This document shows positions 1 to 7,639 of a DNA stretch of 64,000 bases, in pieces (position 1 is the stretch's first letter; each line of letters opens with the position of its first letter). The position numbers were made by a program, and so were the translations under genes. Source of the stretch: Limnohabitans sp. WS1. GTDB lineage: Bacteria; Pseudomonadota; Gammaproteobacteria; Burkholderiales; Burkholderiaceae_C. The DNA is taken from the NCBI RefSeq assembly GCF_003063265.1, contig NZ_NERU01000016.1, positions 1 through 64,000 on the forward strand, in the 5' to 3' direction. The notes beneath the pieces were generated by a model. It was given only the letters and a program-made list of their open reading frames with translations, did no database searches and had not been told where the DNA came from.

Positions 1-106
1 GATCGCGGCGGGGGCGCCGCTCCTACAGGGGGGAGAGCAACGCGGCCTGGGCGATGGGGGGGGTGGTGTGCGGGGCTTTATCGCGGCGGGAGTGTTGGTC
101 TTACGG
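1..106. repeat. decayed REP (family A) group at window edge
   Basis: Positions 1-27 hold an inverted family A element: its reverse complement has a GTAGGAGC head, stem GCGGCG, loop CCCC, stem CGCCGC and a GAT end. Positions about 32-55 and 80-104 look like eroded plus and minus copies. They are joined by a linker (GGTGGTGTGCGGGGCTT) resembling the one in the REP pairs near 51.75 kb and 27.9 kb, so this is probably an old copy of the same paired unit. No gene is seen in positions 1-140. Confidence 0.65.
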
Positions 107-140
107 GAATGACATCTGTGCCAACTTCATTGGGTCACAT

Positions 141-1505
141 TCATCGAAGCAGCCATTCAGTGCCAAGGGCCTTTGGGGTGAGGGCTTTGGCAGACGCAAA
201 CAGATCAGCCCCTTCGGAGGCCAGCAGCACGCCTTCGCTGCGAAAAAGCATGCAAATGTCAAACATCAAATCAGAAATCAGGCCCTTGTGGCCGTTGTGC
301 AGGTCGTTGATCCAGAAGCTGGTCTCCAGCGTCACCTCACCAGCGGCCACTGAAGCGATGAGCACATCCCCTGCCGGATCGGGCAGTACGCGGGGCGCGT
401 TTTTGAGCGATTGCAAAATCAATTCGCGCGCGCGTGGATAGTCGGCCACATCGGCGATTTTCAACAAAAAAGACACTCGGAAATCGTCGTTGCTCAGGGT
501 ATGGTTTTGCAACACGCCCTTGATCACGCTGCTGTTGGGGATCAGGCTTTCGGTGCCCACCGCATCGCGCACCACCAGGGCGCGGCTGCTCATTTGCACC
601 ACACGCCCAGTGATCTTGTCGATGGTCACGTAATCGCCCACCTTGAGCGCCCGCTCCAGCAGCACGTACAGGCCACTGACATAGTTGACCACGAACTCCT
701 GCAAACCAAAACCCAAGCCAATGCCCATGGCCCCGGCAAAAGCGGCCAGGGTGGTCAGGTCAATGCCCGAGCTGACCAGTACACCCACCAAAGTCAACAC
801 AAAAATGCCCATGCTGAACAGGCGCGTCAAAATCAGGGCGTCGTTGCCCTGAATGGTTTCTTGCCGCGCATAGCGCTGAAGCAAGCGGTCCACCACGTCG
901 GCAATTTGCCCGGCCACCGTGAGCGCCACCACCCCCATGAGCACGCCGGTGACGATGTTGGCGCCTTTGAACACCTGCTCGCCAATGGAAAACTCGATAG
1001 CCTGAATGTAGGCCGTGATGGGTTGAAACAGGCCAAAAAACGTCAGCACCACAACGGCCACGGCTGCCCATTCAAACAGATGCAAAAAAATCCGCAGAAC
1101 CTCGTGAGGATGCAGCACATGCCTGAAAAACCACCCGCCCGCCCGAATGGCCAAAACCCAGAGGGTCAAGGCCAGAACTTTCCACAGCACCATCAAGTCG
1201 TGAGCGCTCAAGCCCAGTACCCGTCCTCCCCAAAACAGGGTGGACAAAAACAAGACGGTCACCACAGCCGCCCCCATGGTTTGGATGCCCGAACGAACAT
1301 GCCGCAGCCAAGGGCCCTGCCAACGCAGACGGACAAGGGCCCAATGGCGCACCCCATAAGCCAGTGCAATGGAGGCCAGGCACAGTGCGCACTGCAACAC
1401 AAAACTGCTGAGCGACAGTTGGCCATAGGCGTGGTAGGCCATGGATTGGTAAAAACCATCGCCGCTCATCACGACTTGATCGATGCGCATGAAGCTCAGA
1501 CCCAT
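141..1505 (-). CDS. MscS-family mechanosensitive ion channel
   Basis: This 454-residue inner-membrane protein has several hydrophobic segments over roughly residues 25-290, followed by the MscS beta domain. That domain shows VGDYVTIDKITGRV near residue 290 and a LIPNSSV motif, both typical of the family. Members open under membrane tension and release solutes on hypo-osmotic shock. The protein is longer than E. coli MscS (286 residues) and carries extra N-terminal helices, as in larger MscS-like proteins. The ATG at 1505 is preceded by GGAAAGG at a spacing of 8. The gene lies 17 bp after the patatin gene on the same strand, so the two are probably co-transcribed. Confidence 0.88.
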   Translation of the reverse strand: MGLSFMRIDQVVMSGDGFYQSMAYHAYGQLSLSSFVLQCALCLASIALAYGVRHWALVRLRWQGPWLRHVRSGIQTMGAAVVTVLFLSTLFWGGRVLGLSAHDLMVLWKVLALTLWVLAIRAGGWFFRHVLHPHEVLRIFLHLFEWAAVAVVVLTFFGLFQPITAYIQAIEFSIGEQVFKGANIVTGVLMGVVALTVAGQIADVVDRLLQRYARQETIQGNDALILTRLFSMGIFVLTLVGVLVSSGIDLTTLAAFAGAMGIGLGFGLQEFVVNYVSGLYVLLERALKVGDYVTIDKITGRVVQMSSRALVVRDAVGTESLIPNSSVIKGVLQNHTLSNDDFRVSFLLKIADVADYPRARELILQSLKNAPRVLPDPAGDVLIASVAAGEVTLETSFWINDLHNGHKGLISDLMFDICMLFRSEGVLLASEGADLFASAKALTPKALGTEWLLR

Positions 1506-1522
1506 GATTCGGACCTTTCCAC

Positions 1523-3799
1523 TCAGAAACTGAAGCGCCGACCCAACTGAAGGAACAGGTTGTACGCCCGACCGGACCCTCTGGCCGCACCCAAATAAAT
1601 GTCACCGATCTTGCTGTCCACAGCCACAAACAAAGTGCCGCTGTAACGGGCATGCAGGGTATCGCCAGCGTTCCAGACATCCCCGGCTTCAAGCACAGTG
1701 CCCACAAAGGTTTTTTGGTTCAACAAACCACCATCGGTCAATCGGTACATGTAGGTGGCATGCAAGTGAGCCAACTGGTCCCCCACCAACTGCCCCATGC
1801 GATACGCACCCATGGACTGAAACCCTCCCAAGATCAACTGGGAAGGGCTTTTGCACTTGACACAATTCAATGACACTTGGTCCTGCGCCCAGTTGAAGCC
1901 GAAGTTAAAAATATGCGGCCCCAGCGCAGTGGCCCACTTGGCGCTCAAACGCCCACCGAAATAATCCGCCCCTGAAATGCCCTGTTCGTAAATGGCATTC
2001 AGGTAAAAACCCCGAGTGGGAAAGCTCAGCGAATCGAGTTGGTCAATCTGCACCTGTGCTCTCAGACCGTTGAAGCGCAGCGTGTCTGTTCGCGAGCCCG
2101 TGTCGGCCAACTCGGAAACGGTGTCCAAGGTTTGCTGAATGCTGCTCGACGTGACCCCCAGTTTGATATTGGCCTTGCGCTCAAAGTCATAAACCACACG
2201 GGCATCCAGGCTTCGGGTGGTCTGGTTGTAATAGGCCAGTTTGATGTTGCTTCGGTCGTCTTTGTCGATGACAGACTTGTACAGCGGCAAGTAGTTGCGA
2301 TCCCATGAAAGCCCGGTTTCGGCACTCCACCCTGCGCCCAGCGGCTGGTAAAGGCGAGCAGCCAACTCAGACTGCGTGCCCACTCGGGCATCGAGTGAAA
2401 ACTCCAAACCCGAAGGGGTCAACCAGGGTCGGCGGTAACCAAAACCCGCTGTGAATTGGGTCACGCCGCCCGATTCGGTCGAAAAACCCAGCGTGGTTTT
2501 CATGAAATGGGGGCTATAGGGCTTTTCTCGCACGGTCACCACCAATTTGTATTGATCGCCCTGAACTTGCGCCAAGCTGTAGCTGACCAATTCAAAGTAA
2601 CCGCTGGTGTAGAGCGCATCGATGTGGCGTTCAGCCTCTTTGGGCTTGAATTCCTGCCCCAACAACCCGGCCAAAGCCTCTTGAATGAACTGGGCTGAGA
2701 CATCTTGGTGGCCTTGCGCCTCAATGGCCACGATGCGTTTTTCCCTTTGGTCAAACGACAGCTCTGTCTTATTCAGGCTTTCCACCCCGCCTGCATCGGC
2801 TTTCAATTGGGTCAAACGTGCCTGCACAGTGCCAAGGGCCGTCTGGCCTCGCTGAACAATCTCTCGGGCGCGGTTGAAATCTGCAAAGCCAATGTCAGCC
2901 AAGGCCGGTGCAACCAACACATCCTGGGGGCGCAGCAAAGCCAAATTTCTTTTCTCATTTTGGCGAATCAAAATGTCCAGCATGCGGTTGGCCACCACCA
3001 AGGCATGGTTGGGCGCATCGGATTTCGCTTCGTCGATGCCCCCAGCCAAATACGAAGCGACCACCACATCGGCACCCTCGCGCAAAGCCACCTCAATCGG
3101 CAAATTGGCCACCAACCCACCATCGACGTAGGTTTCACCATCGACCTCGACCGGTGCAAAAACAGCAGGTGCGGCCATGCTGGCCCGGATGGCCAAATGC
3201 AAGGCCCCTTGGTCAAACACCTTCATCTCGCCATCTCGGTAACGGGTGGCCACCGCACGAAAAGGAATCTTCAAATCGTTGAAATCGACGTTCGGCGGAA
3301 CATGGGCCGTCAAATCCTGCAGCAAAGCCAAAAACCGCTGACCATCGCTGACCCCGCGGGCAAAACTGGGACCGCCGTTTTTGATGCCAAACTCCAACTC
3401 CACCGGGTACTTTTGCTGGTAAGCCCGGGTGCGCGATGGCAACTCCAAACGGTTGAGTTGGTCCAGCGCCACTTTGGACGGGTCCAAGCCCCCGACCACG
3501 CGTTCAATGTCGTCGGTGGACAAGCCGCTGGCATACAAGCCACCAATCACGGCCCCCATGCTGGTGCCCACAATCCGGGCAATCGGAATTCGGTCCTGTT
3601 CCAACTTGCGCAGCAAGGCCAGATGCGCAAAGCCTTTGGCCCCACCACCGGCCAACACCACCACGACCGAAGGGGCCGGGGCCCGGGCAGAGACAGATGC
3701 AAAGGCAGACCGATGGCCCACCTCTTGGGCTTGCAACAAGCCAGGAGCCCACAAATGCCCCGCCGCCATGGACACCAACAGCCAATATTGAGCTTGCAT
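1523..3799 (-). CDS. PlpD-type patatin phospholipase with POTRA and beta-barrel (type Vd autotransporter-like)
   Basis: The protein has 758 residues from the ATG at 3799; an in-frame TTG at 3820 is an alternative start. A hydrophobic signal-like N-terminus ends near LQAQ. The patatin domain follows, with oxyanion motif GGGAKG (51-56), nucleophile motif GTSMG (78-82) and the DGG carrying the catalytic Asp (226-228). Residues about 350-430 look like a POTRA domain. The remainder is a surface-antigen/BamA-type barrel ending in phenylalanine. This order matches the PlpD family, in which a lipase is secreted through its own barrel. The predicted activity is phospholipase A, exposed or released at the outer membrane. 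The mscS-like gene follows after 17 bp. Confidence 0.88.
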   Translation of the reverse strand: MQAQYWLLVSMAAGHLWAPGLLQAQEVGHRSAFASVSARAPAPSVVVVLAGGGAKGFAHLALLRKLEQDRIPIARIVGTSMGAVIGGLYASGLSTDDIERVVGGLDPSKVALDQLNRLELPSRTRAYQQKYPVELEFGIKNGGPSFARGVSDGQRFLALLQDLTAHVPPNVDFNDLKIPFRAVATRYRDGEMKVFDQGALHLAIRASMAAPAVFAPVEVDGETYVDGGLVANLPIEVALREGADVVVASYLAGGIDEAKSDAPNHALVVANRMLDILIRQNEKRNLALLRPQDVLVAPALADIGFADFNRAREIVQRGQTALGTVQARLTQLKADAGGVESLNKTELSFDQREKRIVAIEAQGHQDVSAQFIQEALAGLLGQEFKPKEAERHIDALYTSGYFELVSYSLAQVQGDQYKLVVTVREKPYSPHFMKTTLGFSTESGGVTQFTAGFGYRRPWLTPSGLEFSLDARVGTQSELAARLYQPLGAGWSAETGLSWDRNYLPLYKSVIDKDDRSNIKLAYYNQTTRSLDARVVYDFERKANIKLGVTSSSIQQTLDTVSELADTGSRTDTLRFNGLRAQVQIDQLDSLSFPTRGFYLNAIYEQGISGADYFGGRLSAKWATALGPHIFNFGFNWAQDQVSLNCVKCKSPSQLILGGFQSMGAYRMGQLVGDQLAHLHATYMYRLTDGGLLNQKTFVGTVLEAGDVWNAGDTLHARYSGTLFVAVDSKIGDIYLGAARGSGRAYNLFLQLGRRFSF

Positions 3800-3874
3800 T
3801 TGAGTGGGTTTGGCGTTCAAACCAAGAAGTAAAAATAATTATTTTAACCAGCGCAGCTGTCACCAACACCCACG

Positions 3875-3902
3875 AAAAAGGCCCGCATCTTGCAATGCGG
3901 GC
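3875..3902 (-). terminator. intrinsic terminator of the outer-membrane barrel gene
   Basis: GCCCGCAT (3881-3888) pairs with ATGCGGGC (3895-3902) around a 6-nt loop. Read on the minus strand the stem is followed by CTTTTTCG. It lies 40 bp after the stop of the barrel gene. Confidence 0.75.
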
Positions 3903-3941
3903 CCCCAGAACAAGCAGGCCCCTGCAGGGCCTGCAGCATGA

Positions 3942-4526
3942 TCAGAAACGGTATCCAGCTGTCAGGGACACGCCCTGGACCTTGCTCTTGCCTTCGGTGT
4001 TGTAACGTGTGACGTCCAGGCCCACATAGGTGGTCTTGTTCAGGTTGTAGTTCATGCCCAAACCGTAAGAAAACGAATTGTCTGTGGAACTGTTTTTTTC
4101 AGTCTTACCGCCAACAACCTCGGTGACACTCAACTTCATGCGGGCAAAACCGGCACGGCCAAACACTTCGAGCTCGGGCGTCAGGAGGGTGTGCGCACGC
4201 AGATAAGCGCCCGTGAAGTTGTTCACTTTCGCAGTCGCCTTGGCCGTGCCGTTGTTGCTGACCACGGTCTTGGTGTCATCGCCCAAACCCATGCCCAACA
4301 TGCCTTCAACCGACAAATTGGGGTGGATTTTTTGACCCAAAATTACACGCAGACCGTTCAGGTTGTAACCGGCTTTCGATTGAGCACCGTCATCCAGGTC
4401 CAGCTTGATTGGAGAAATGGCCAACTCGCCGTACAAACCCGAACCCTGGCCCTTTTGTTGAGCTTGAACAGAAGCGGCAGCGGCCAACACCAGGGTCAAA
4501 CCGACGATTTTTGTGAATTTAGTCAT
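3942..4526 (-). CDS. small outer-membrane beta-barrel protein
   Basis: The 194-residue product starts with a clear signal peptide (MTKFTKIVGLTLVLAAAASV, cleavage near VQAQ). The rest is built of short alternating amphipathic strands rich in Gly, Asn and Thr, and it ends in a terminal aromatic (AGYRF), the usual signal for BAM-mediated insertion. It resembles the generic outer-membrane protein beta-barrel families (OmpA/OmpW/OMP_b-brl size class). No specific substrate can be assigned. It is monocistronic: its own terminator lies downstream, and an AT-rich stretch of about 100 bp (4527-4625) lies upstream. Confidence 0.75.
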   Translation of the reverse strand: MTKFTKIVGLTLVLAAAASVQAQQKGQGSGLYGELAISPIKLDLDDGAQSKAGYNLNGLRVILGQKIHPNLSVEGMLGMGLGDDTKTVVSNNGTAKATAKVNNFTGAYLRAHTLLTPELEVFGRAGFARMKLSVTEVVGGKTEKNSSTDNSFSYGLGMNYNLNKTTYVGLDVTRYNTEGKSKVQGVSLTAGYRF

Positions 4527-4666
4527 TTTGTATATCGAATGAAGTTAAAAGAGTCAATAATGTAAATTATTTGCTTCATTCAATTGAACAGGTTACAAAT
4601 TTTTGCAGTTTCTCACCCAGGGCCATCCTTGGATGAGTGAAGGACAGAACCCTCCAAACTTAAGGC

Positions 4667-4672
4667 TATAAT
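4667..4672 (+). promoter_or_regulatory. candidate rpsU promoter -10
   Basis: A perfect TATAAT lies 128 bp upstream of the rpsU ATG. No good -35 hexamer is visible 17 bp further up, so only the -10 is called. Confidence 0.5.
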
Positions 4673-4692
4673 CTCAGGCTTTGCTGGCAAAC

Positions 4693-4777
4693 CCCCGTCT
4701 GCCAAATACTAGTTCGTGACGGGGAACCGCCGTAACTGGGATTCAAGGGCCCGATCTCCCTTGGTTCTGCAGCCGGC
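4693..4777 (+). promoter_or_regulatory. structured 5' leader of rpsU
   Basis: The leader between the putative promoter and rpsU can fold extensively. CCCCGTC (4693-4699) pairs with GACGGGG (4718-4724). CAAGGG (4744-4749) pairs with CCCTTG (4758-4763). The outer arms GAACC (4724-4728) and GGTTC (4763-4767), and GCCG (4729-4732) and CGGC (4774-4777), can enclose the second hairpin. No U-tract follows, so any control would be translational or through RNA stability. No known riboswitch class is recognised; a ribosomal-protein autoregulatory site is one possibility. Confidence 0.4.
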
Positions 4778-4800
4778 ACATTTTTGGAAACTTTGATTCA

Positions 4801-5013
4801 ATGACCACCATCCGCGTGAAAGAAAACGAGCCGTTTGACGTTGCCCTGCGTCGCTTCAAGCGCACCATCGAAAAACTCGGCCTGCTGACCGATCTGCGTG
4901 CCCGCGAGTTCTACGAAAAGCCCACCACTGAGCGCAAGCGCAAGAAGTCGGCTGCCGTCAAGCGTCACTACAAACGCGTTCGCAGCATGCAATTGCCCAA
5001 GAAGATGTATTGA
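4801..5013 (+). CDS. rpsU: 30S ribosomal protein S21
   Basis: This 70-residue basic protein has the S21 signature: [16 protein letters not shown] at the N-terminus, then [11 protein letters not shown] and a Lys/Arg-rich C-terminus. Length and sequence fit the bacterial family exactly. S21 sits on the 30S platform and helps base-pairing of the Shine-Dalgarno region during initiation. The gene has its own promoter, a structured leader and a strong terminator, and is followed by yqeY. The rpsU-yqeY order is common in proteobacteria. Confidence 0.97.
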   Translation: MTTIRVKENEPFDVALRRFKRTIEKLGLLTDLRAREFYEKPTTERKRKKSAAVKRHYKRVRSMQLPKKMY

Positions 5014-5050
5014 TCTTCCTTTTTGTATGACCTGCAAAGGTCTGCAAAAC

Positions 5051-5085
5051 AAGCCCGCTGGAGGACGCTCAGGCGGGCTTTGTTG
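5051..5085 (+). terminator. intrinsic terminator after rpsU
   Basis: AAGCCCGC (5051-5058) pairs with GCGGGCTT (5073-5080), followed by TGTTGTTT. The U-tract is imperfect. The terminator separates rpsU from yqeY. Confidence 0.75.
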
Positions 5086-5130
5086 TTTCTGACTACTCCC
5101 TTTTTTCAACACCTCACCCAGGAGCCTCTC

Positions 5131-5577
5131 ATGAGCCTGAAAGAACAGATCACCGAAGACATGAAAACCGCGATGCGGGCCAAAGACAGTGAACGTCTGG
5201 GCACCATCCGCTTGCTGCTGTCCGCCATGAAACAAAAAGAGGTGGATGAGCGCATTGAACTGGATGATCTGGCCGTGGTGGCCATCGTGGACAAACTGAT
5301 CAAGCAGCGCAAAGACTCCATTGCTGCCTTTGAACAAGCCGCCCGCCAGGATTTGGCCGACAAGGAAAAAGCCGAAATGGCCGTTTTGCTGGCTTACCTG
5401 CCCGCACGCATGTCGGCTGAAGAGGTCAGCGCTGCGGTGCAGGCCATCGTGATCGAACTGGGTGCCAAAGGTCCCGGCGACATGGGCAAAGTCATGGGCG
5501 CGGTCAAAGCCCAGTTGGCAGGCAAGGCCGACATGGGCCAGGTGTCTGCCGCGGTCAAGGCCGCTTTGGCCGGCTGA
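5131..5577 (+). CDS. yqeY: GatB/YqeY domain protein
   Basis: The 148-residue protein starts at MSLKEQITEDMK. The ATG at 5131 follows CAGGAGCC, a good ribosome binding site. The sequence is the free-standing YqeY domain related to the C-terminal domain of GatB: an all-alpha fold with the conserved LGTIRLLLSA and LPARMSAEEV stretches and a Gly/Met-rich end (GDMGKVMGAVK). The domain is linked to tRNA-dependent amidation through GatB, but the role of the stand-alone protein is unsettled. The frame stays open upstream to 5023, but that extension lies in the rpsU terminator region and is unlikely to be translated. Confidence 0.92.
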   Translation: MSLKEQITEDMKTAMRAKDSERLGTIRLLLSAMKQKEVDERIELDDLAVVAIVDKLIKQRKDSIAAFEQAARQDLADKEKAEMAVLLAYLPARMSAEEVSAAVQAIVIELGAKGPGDMGKVMGAVKAQLAGKADMGQVSAAVKAALAG

Positions 5578-5584
5578 CAAGGAC

Positions 5585-6550
5585 TCAGGGGCCTGCAGCA
5601 TTTTGTGGGTACGGCACCCGAAGTTGGCTTGCACTGTCCTTGAGGCAGCCCATGAAGATGCTTTGGGGCGTCTTCATGCGCTCTTGGCGCAGCCTGAAAC
5701 AACACATGGGGCCTCGCAGCAGCTCCACAGGGGCCGCAATGGCCCGCACTTGGGCGGTGGACTCAAACTGCCTGGCTTGCTGGTGCGCGATGGCCCACAG
5801 CATCGGGGTTTGAGAGAGCAACCGGAGTGCCAACAATGACGAGTCCGTTTGCACATCTGGCCCCAGACCCGAGCGCTGGCCACTGCGGTATACCGACAAC
5901 ATGCGGTCAATTTTGGGACGCAACGGGGTATTGACCGGAGGCAAGATCCAGGCTTCCTGAGCCAAGTCCGACCAGCTGGGTTTCTTTTTCTTGTGCAAAC
6001 GATGCGACTGGCCCGCCAAAATGGTGCTGTGCTCCTCGTACAAGGGCGTCACCTCCACCAAATTCAGGTCCACCCTGAACTCAGCATGGGCCAGCATCAG
6101 GTCAATGCGCCCATCCAGCAATTGCTCATAAAGCACCTCCAGCGGCTGCATCTGTGTCGAGAGCAAGACCTCAGGCAGCAATTGACGCGACCTGGCCAAG
6201 GCCCCCGCCAGCACATCGGGTGAAAAGGCGGCCAGCACCCCCAAGCGCATCTCGGCACTGATTCCCGCAGACAGGCCCAACAACTCTTCTTGGGCCACAT
6301 CGATCTCAGCCAATATTCGATTGGCATGCTGGATCAAACTCAGGCCCGCCACTGTGGGCAAGATCTGCTTGGTGGTCCTTTGGAACAAGACCCGCTGCAA
6401 CTGTGTCTCTAAATGGGCCAAGGCCCTCGAAGCGGCGGGTTGCGAGGTGTGCAACAACTCGGCACAGCGGCTCAGGTTGAGCGTTCGTCCCAGCAAACTG
6501 ACCAACCGAAGTTGTTTGAGCGTCAGGTCACGTTGCAAATTCAAAGTCAT
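5585..6550 (-). CDS. LysR-family transcriptional regulator
   Basis: The 321-residue protein has an N-terminal winged HTH (residues about 10-70, with LNLSRCAELLHTSQPAASRA) and a C-terminal LysR substrate-binding domain beginning near residue 95. It is divergent from a Bug receptor/GMC oxidoreductase pair, with 111 bp between the start codons, so it is the likely local regulator. An 18-bp perfect inverted repeat lies just upstream of its ATG. LysR proteins usually repress themselves and activate the divergent operon when a substrate-related ligand binds. The ligand cannot be read from the sequence. Confidence 0.92.
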   Translation of the reverse strand: MTLNLQRDLTLKQLRLVSLLGRTLNLSRCAELLHTSQPAASRALAHLETQLQRVLFQRTTKQILPTVAGLSLIQHANRILAEIDVAQEELLGLSAGISAEMRLGVLAAFSPDVLAGALARSRQLLPEVLLSTQMQPLEVLYEQLLDGRIDLMLAHAEFRVDLNLVEVTPLYEEHSTILAGQSHRLHKKKKPSWSDLAQEAWILPPVNTPLRPKIDRMLSVYRSGQRSGLGPDVQTDSSLLALRLLSQTPMLWAIAHQQARQFESTAQVRAIAAPVELLRGPMCCFRLRQERMKTPQSIFMGCLKDSASQLRVPYPQNAAGP

Positions 6551-6557
6551 GGTCCAT

Positions 6558-6575
6558 CATATCAATTTGGATATG
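6558..6575. promoter_or_regulatory. candidate LysR operator
   Basis: CATATC-N6-GATATG is a perfect inverted repeat. It is placed 7 bp from the regulator start and about 87 bp from the divergent Bug receptor start. It contains the T-N11-A spacing typical of LysR sites. The regulator assignment is inferred from position only. Confidence 0.55.
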
Positions 6576-6661
6576 AATGAATCGAACTTTTTCATTTGTC
6601 AGGACCTTCACGGCTTTGAATAATGACCTCACACATTCACCCATTGAGGAGACCCATCACC

Positions 6662-7639
6662 ATGTCAAAGTCATTTTTTTCGCGCCGTCGAACGCTGCCG
6701 GTGATGGCCAGTTTGCTGTTGCTGAGCTGGGTGGCAAGCGCACAAAATTACCCCAGCAAAGCCATTCGCATGGTGGTGCCATGGCCTCCGGGCACACCCG
6801 CAGATGTGACCGGGCGCATCGTGGCAGAAAAGATGAGCGCCAGCCTGGGGCAAGCCATTGTGGTGGACAACAAACCCGGCGCGGCAGGCACGATTGGCAT
6901 GGCAGACGCCCTGCGCCAACCGGCCGATGGTTACACCCTTTACCTGCTGTCATCGGCATCCTTGGTGGCCCCTTTGCTCTTTCCTGCGCAAAGCATCCCC
7001 TTCAACCAATTGGAGTCGGTCGGGCACATGGCCTGGAGCTACAACGTGCTGGTCGCCCCCGTCACCAGCACCCTCAAGGGACCTGCCGACATTGTCCAAA
7101 CGGCCAAGGCAAAACCCGGCAGTTTGAGTTTCGCCTCAGGCGGCAACGGCACACCGGCCCATCTGGCGGGCGAGCTGTTCAAACAACAAACGAACACGGT
7201 GACCACGCATGTGCCGTACAACCAATTTGGCTTGGCCATTGGCGACCTGATTGCCGACCGCACCCACTTCATGTTTTTGACCGCATCGGCCGCACTTCCG
7301 CAAATCAACGGCGGCAAACTCAAAGCCATGGCTGTGACGGGCGCCAAACGCTTGCCCGCACTGAAAGACGTGCCCACCATGAGTGAGCAAGGTTTTGGTG
7401 ATTTTGTCCTGCGATCCTTTGACGGCATGATGGTCAAAACAGGCACTCCCAAAGAGGTTGTTGAACGGCTCAACAGCGAACTGAACAAAGCCTTGAACAT
7501 GCCCGATGTGCGAGATCGTCTGGCCAACCTGGCCCTGGAGCCTGAGCCCATGAGCAGTGCGCAGTTTGGCTTGGTGATTGCCAGCGAAACCGACAAGTGG
7601 CAAAAAATTGGCCGCGCAGCACAGATCCGGGCCGATTGA
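6662..7639 (+). CDS. Bug-family (TctC-like) periplasmic substrate-binding protein
   Basis: The 325-residue product starts at MSKSFFSRR; the ATG at 6662 follows GAGGAG. It has a signal peptide with cleavage near VASAQ. The mature protein opens with the Bug hallmark YPSKAIRMVVPWPPGTPADV and includes VDNKPGAAGTIG, both characteristic of the tripartite tricarboxylate receptor family. Such proteins bind carboxylates in the periplasm. No TctA/TctB membrane genes lie next to it, so it is an orphan receptor that either borrows another permease or senses its ligand. It is directly followed (TGA then ATG) by a GMC oxidoreductase and is probably co-transcribed with it. Confidence 0.9.
   Translation: MSKSFFSRRRTLPVMASLLLLSWVASAQNYPSKAIRMVVPWPPGTPADVTGRIVAEKMSASLGQAIVVDNKPGAAGTIGMADALRQPADGYTLYLLSSASLVAPLLFPAQSIPFNQLESVGHMAWSYNVLVAPVTSTLKGPADIVQTAKAKPGSLSFASGGNGTPAHLAGELFKQQTNTVTTHVPYNQFGLAIGDLIADRTHFMFLTASAALPQINGGKLKAMAVTGAKRLPALKDVPTMSEQGFGDFVLRSFDGMMVKTGTPKEVVERLNSELNKALNMPDVRDRLANLALEPEPMSSAQFGLVIASETDKWQKIGRAAQIRAD

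Noticed and set aside
411..1550. 379-codon plus-strand frame opposite the MscS gene
   Set aside because: Gln/His-rich complement shadow without a ribosome binding site or domain.
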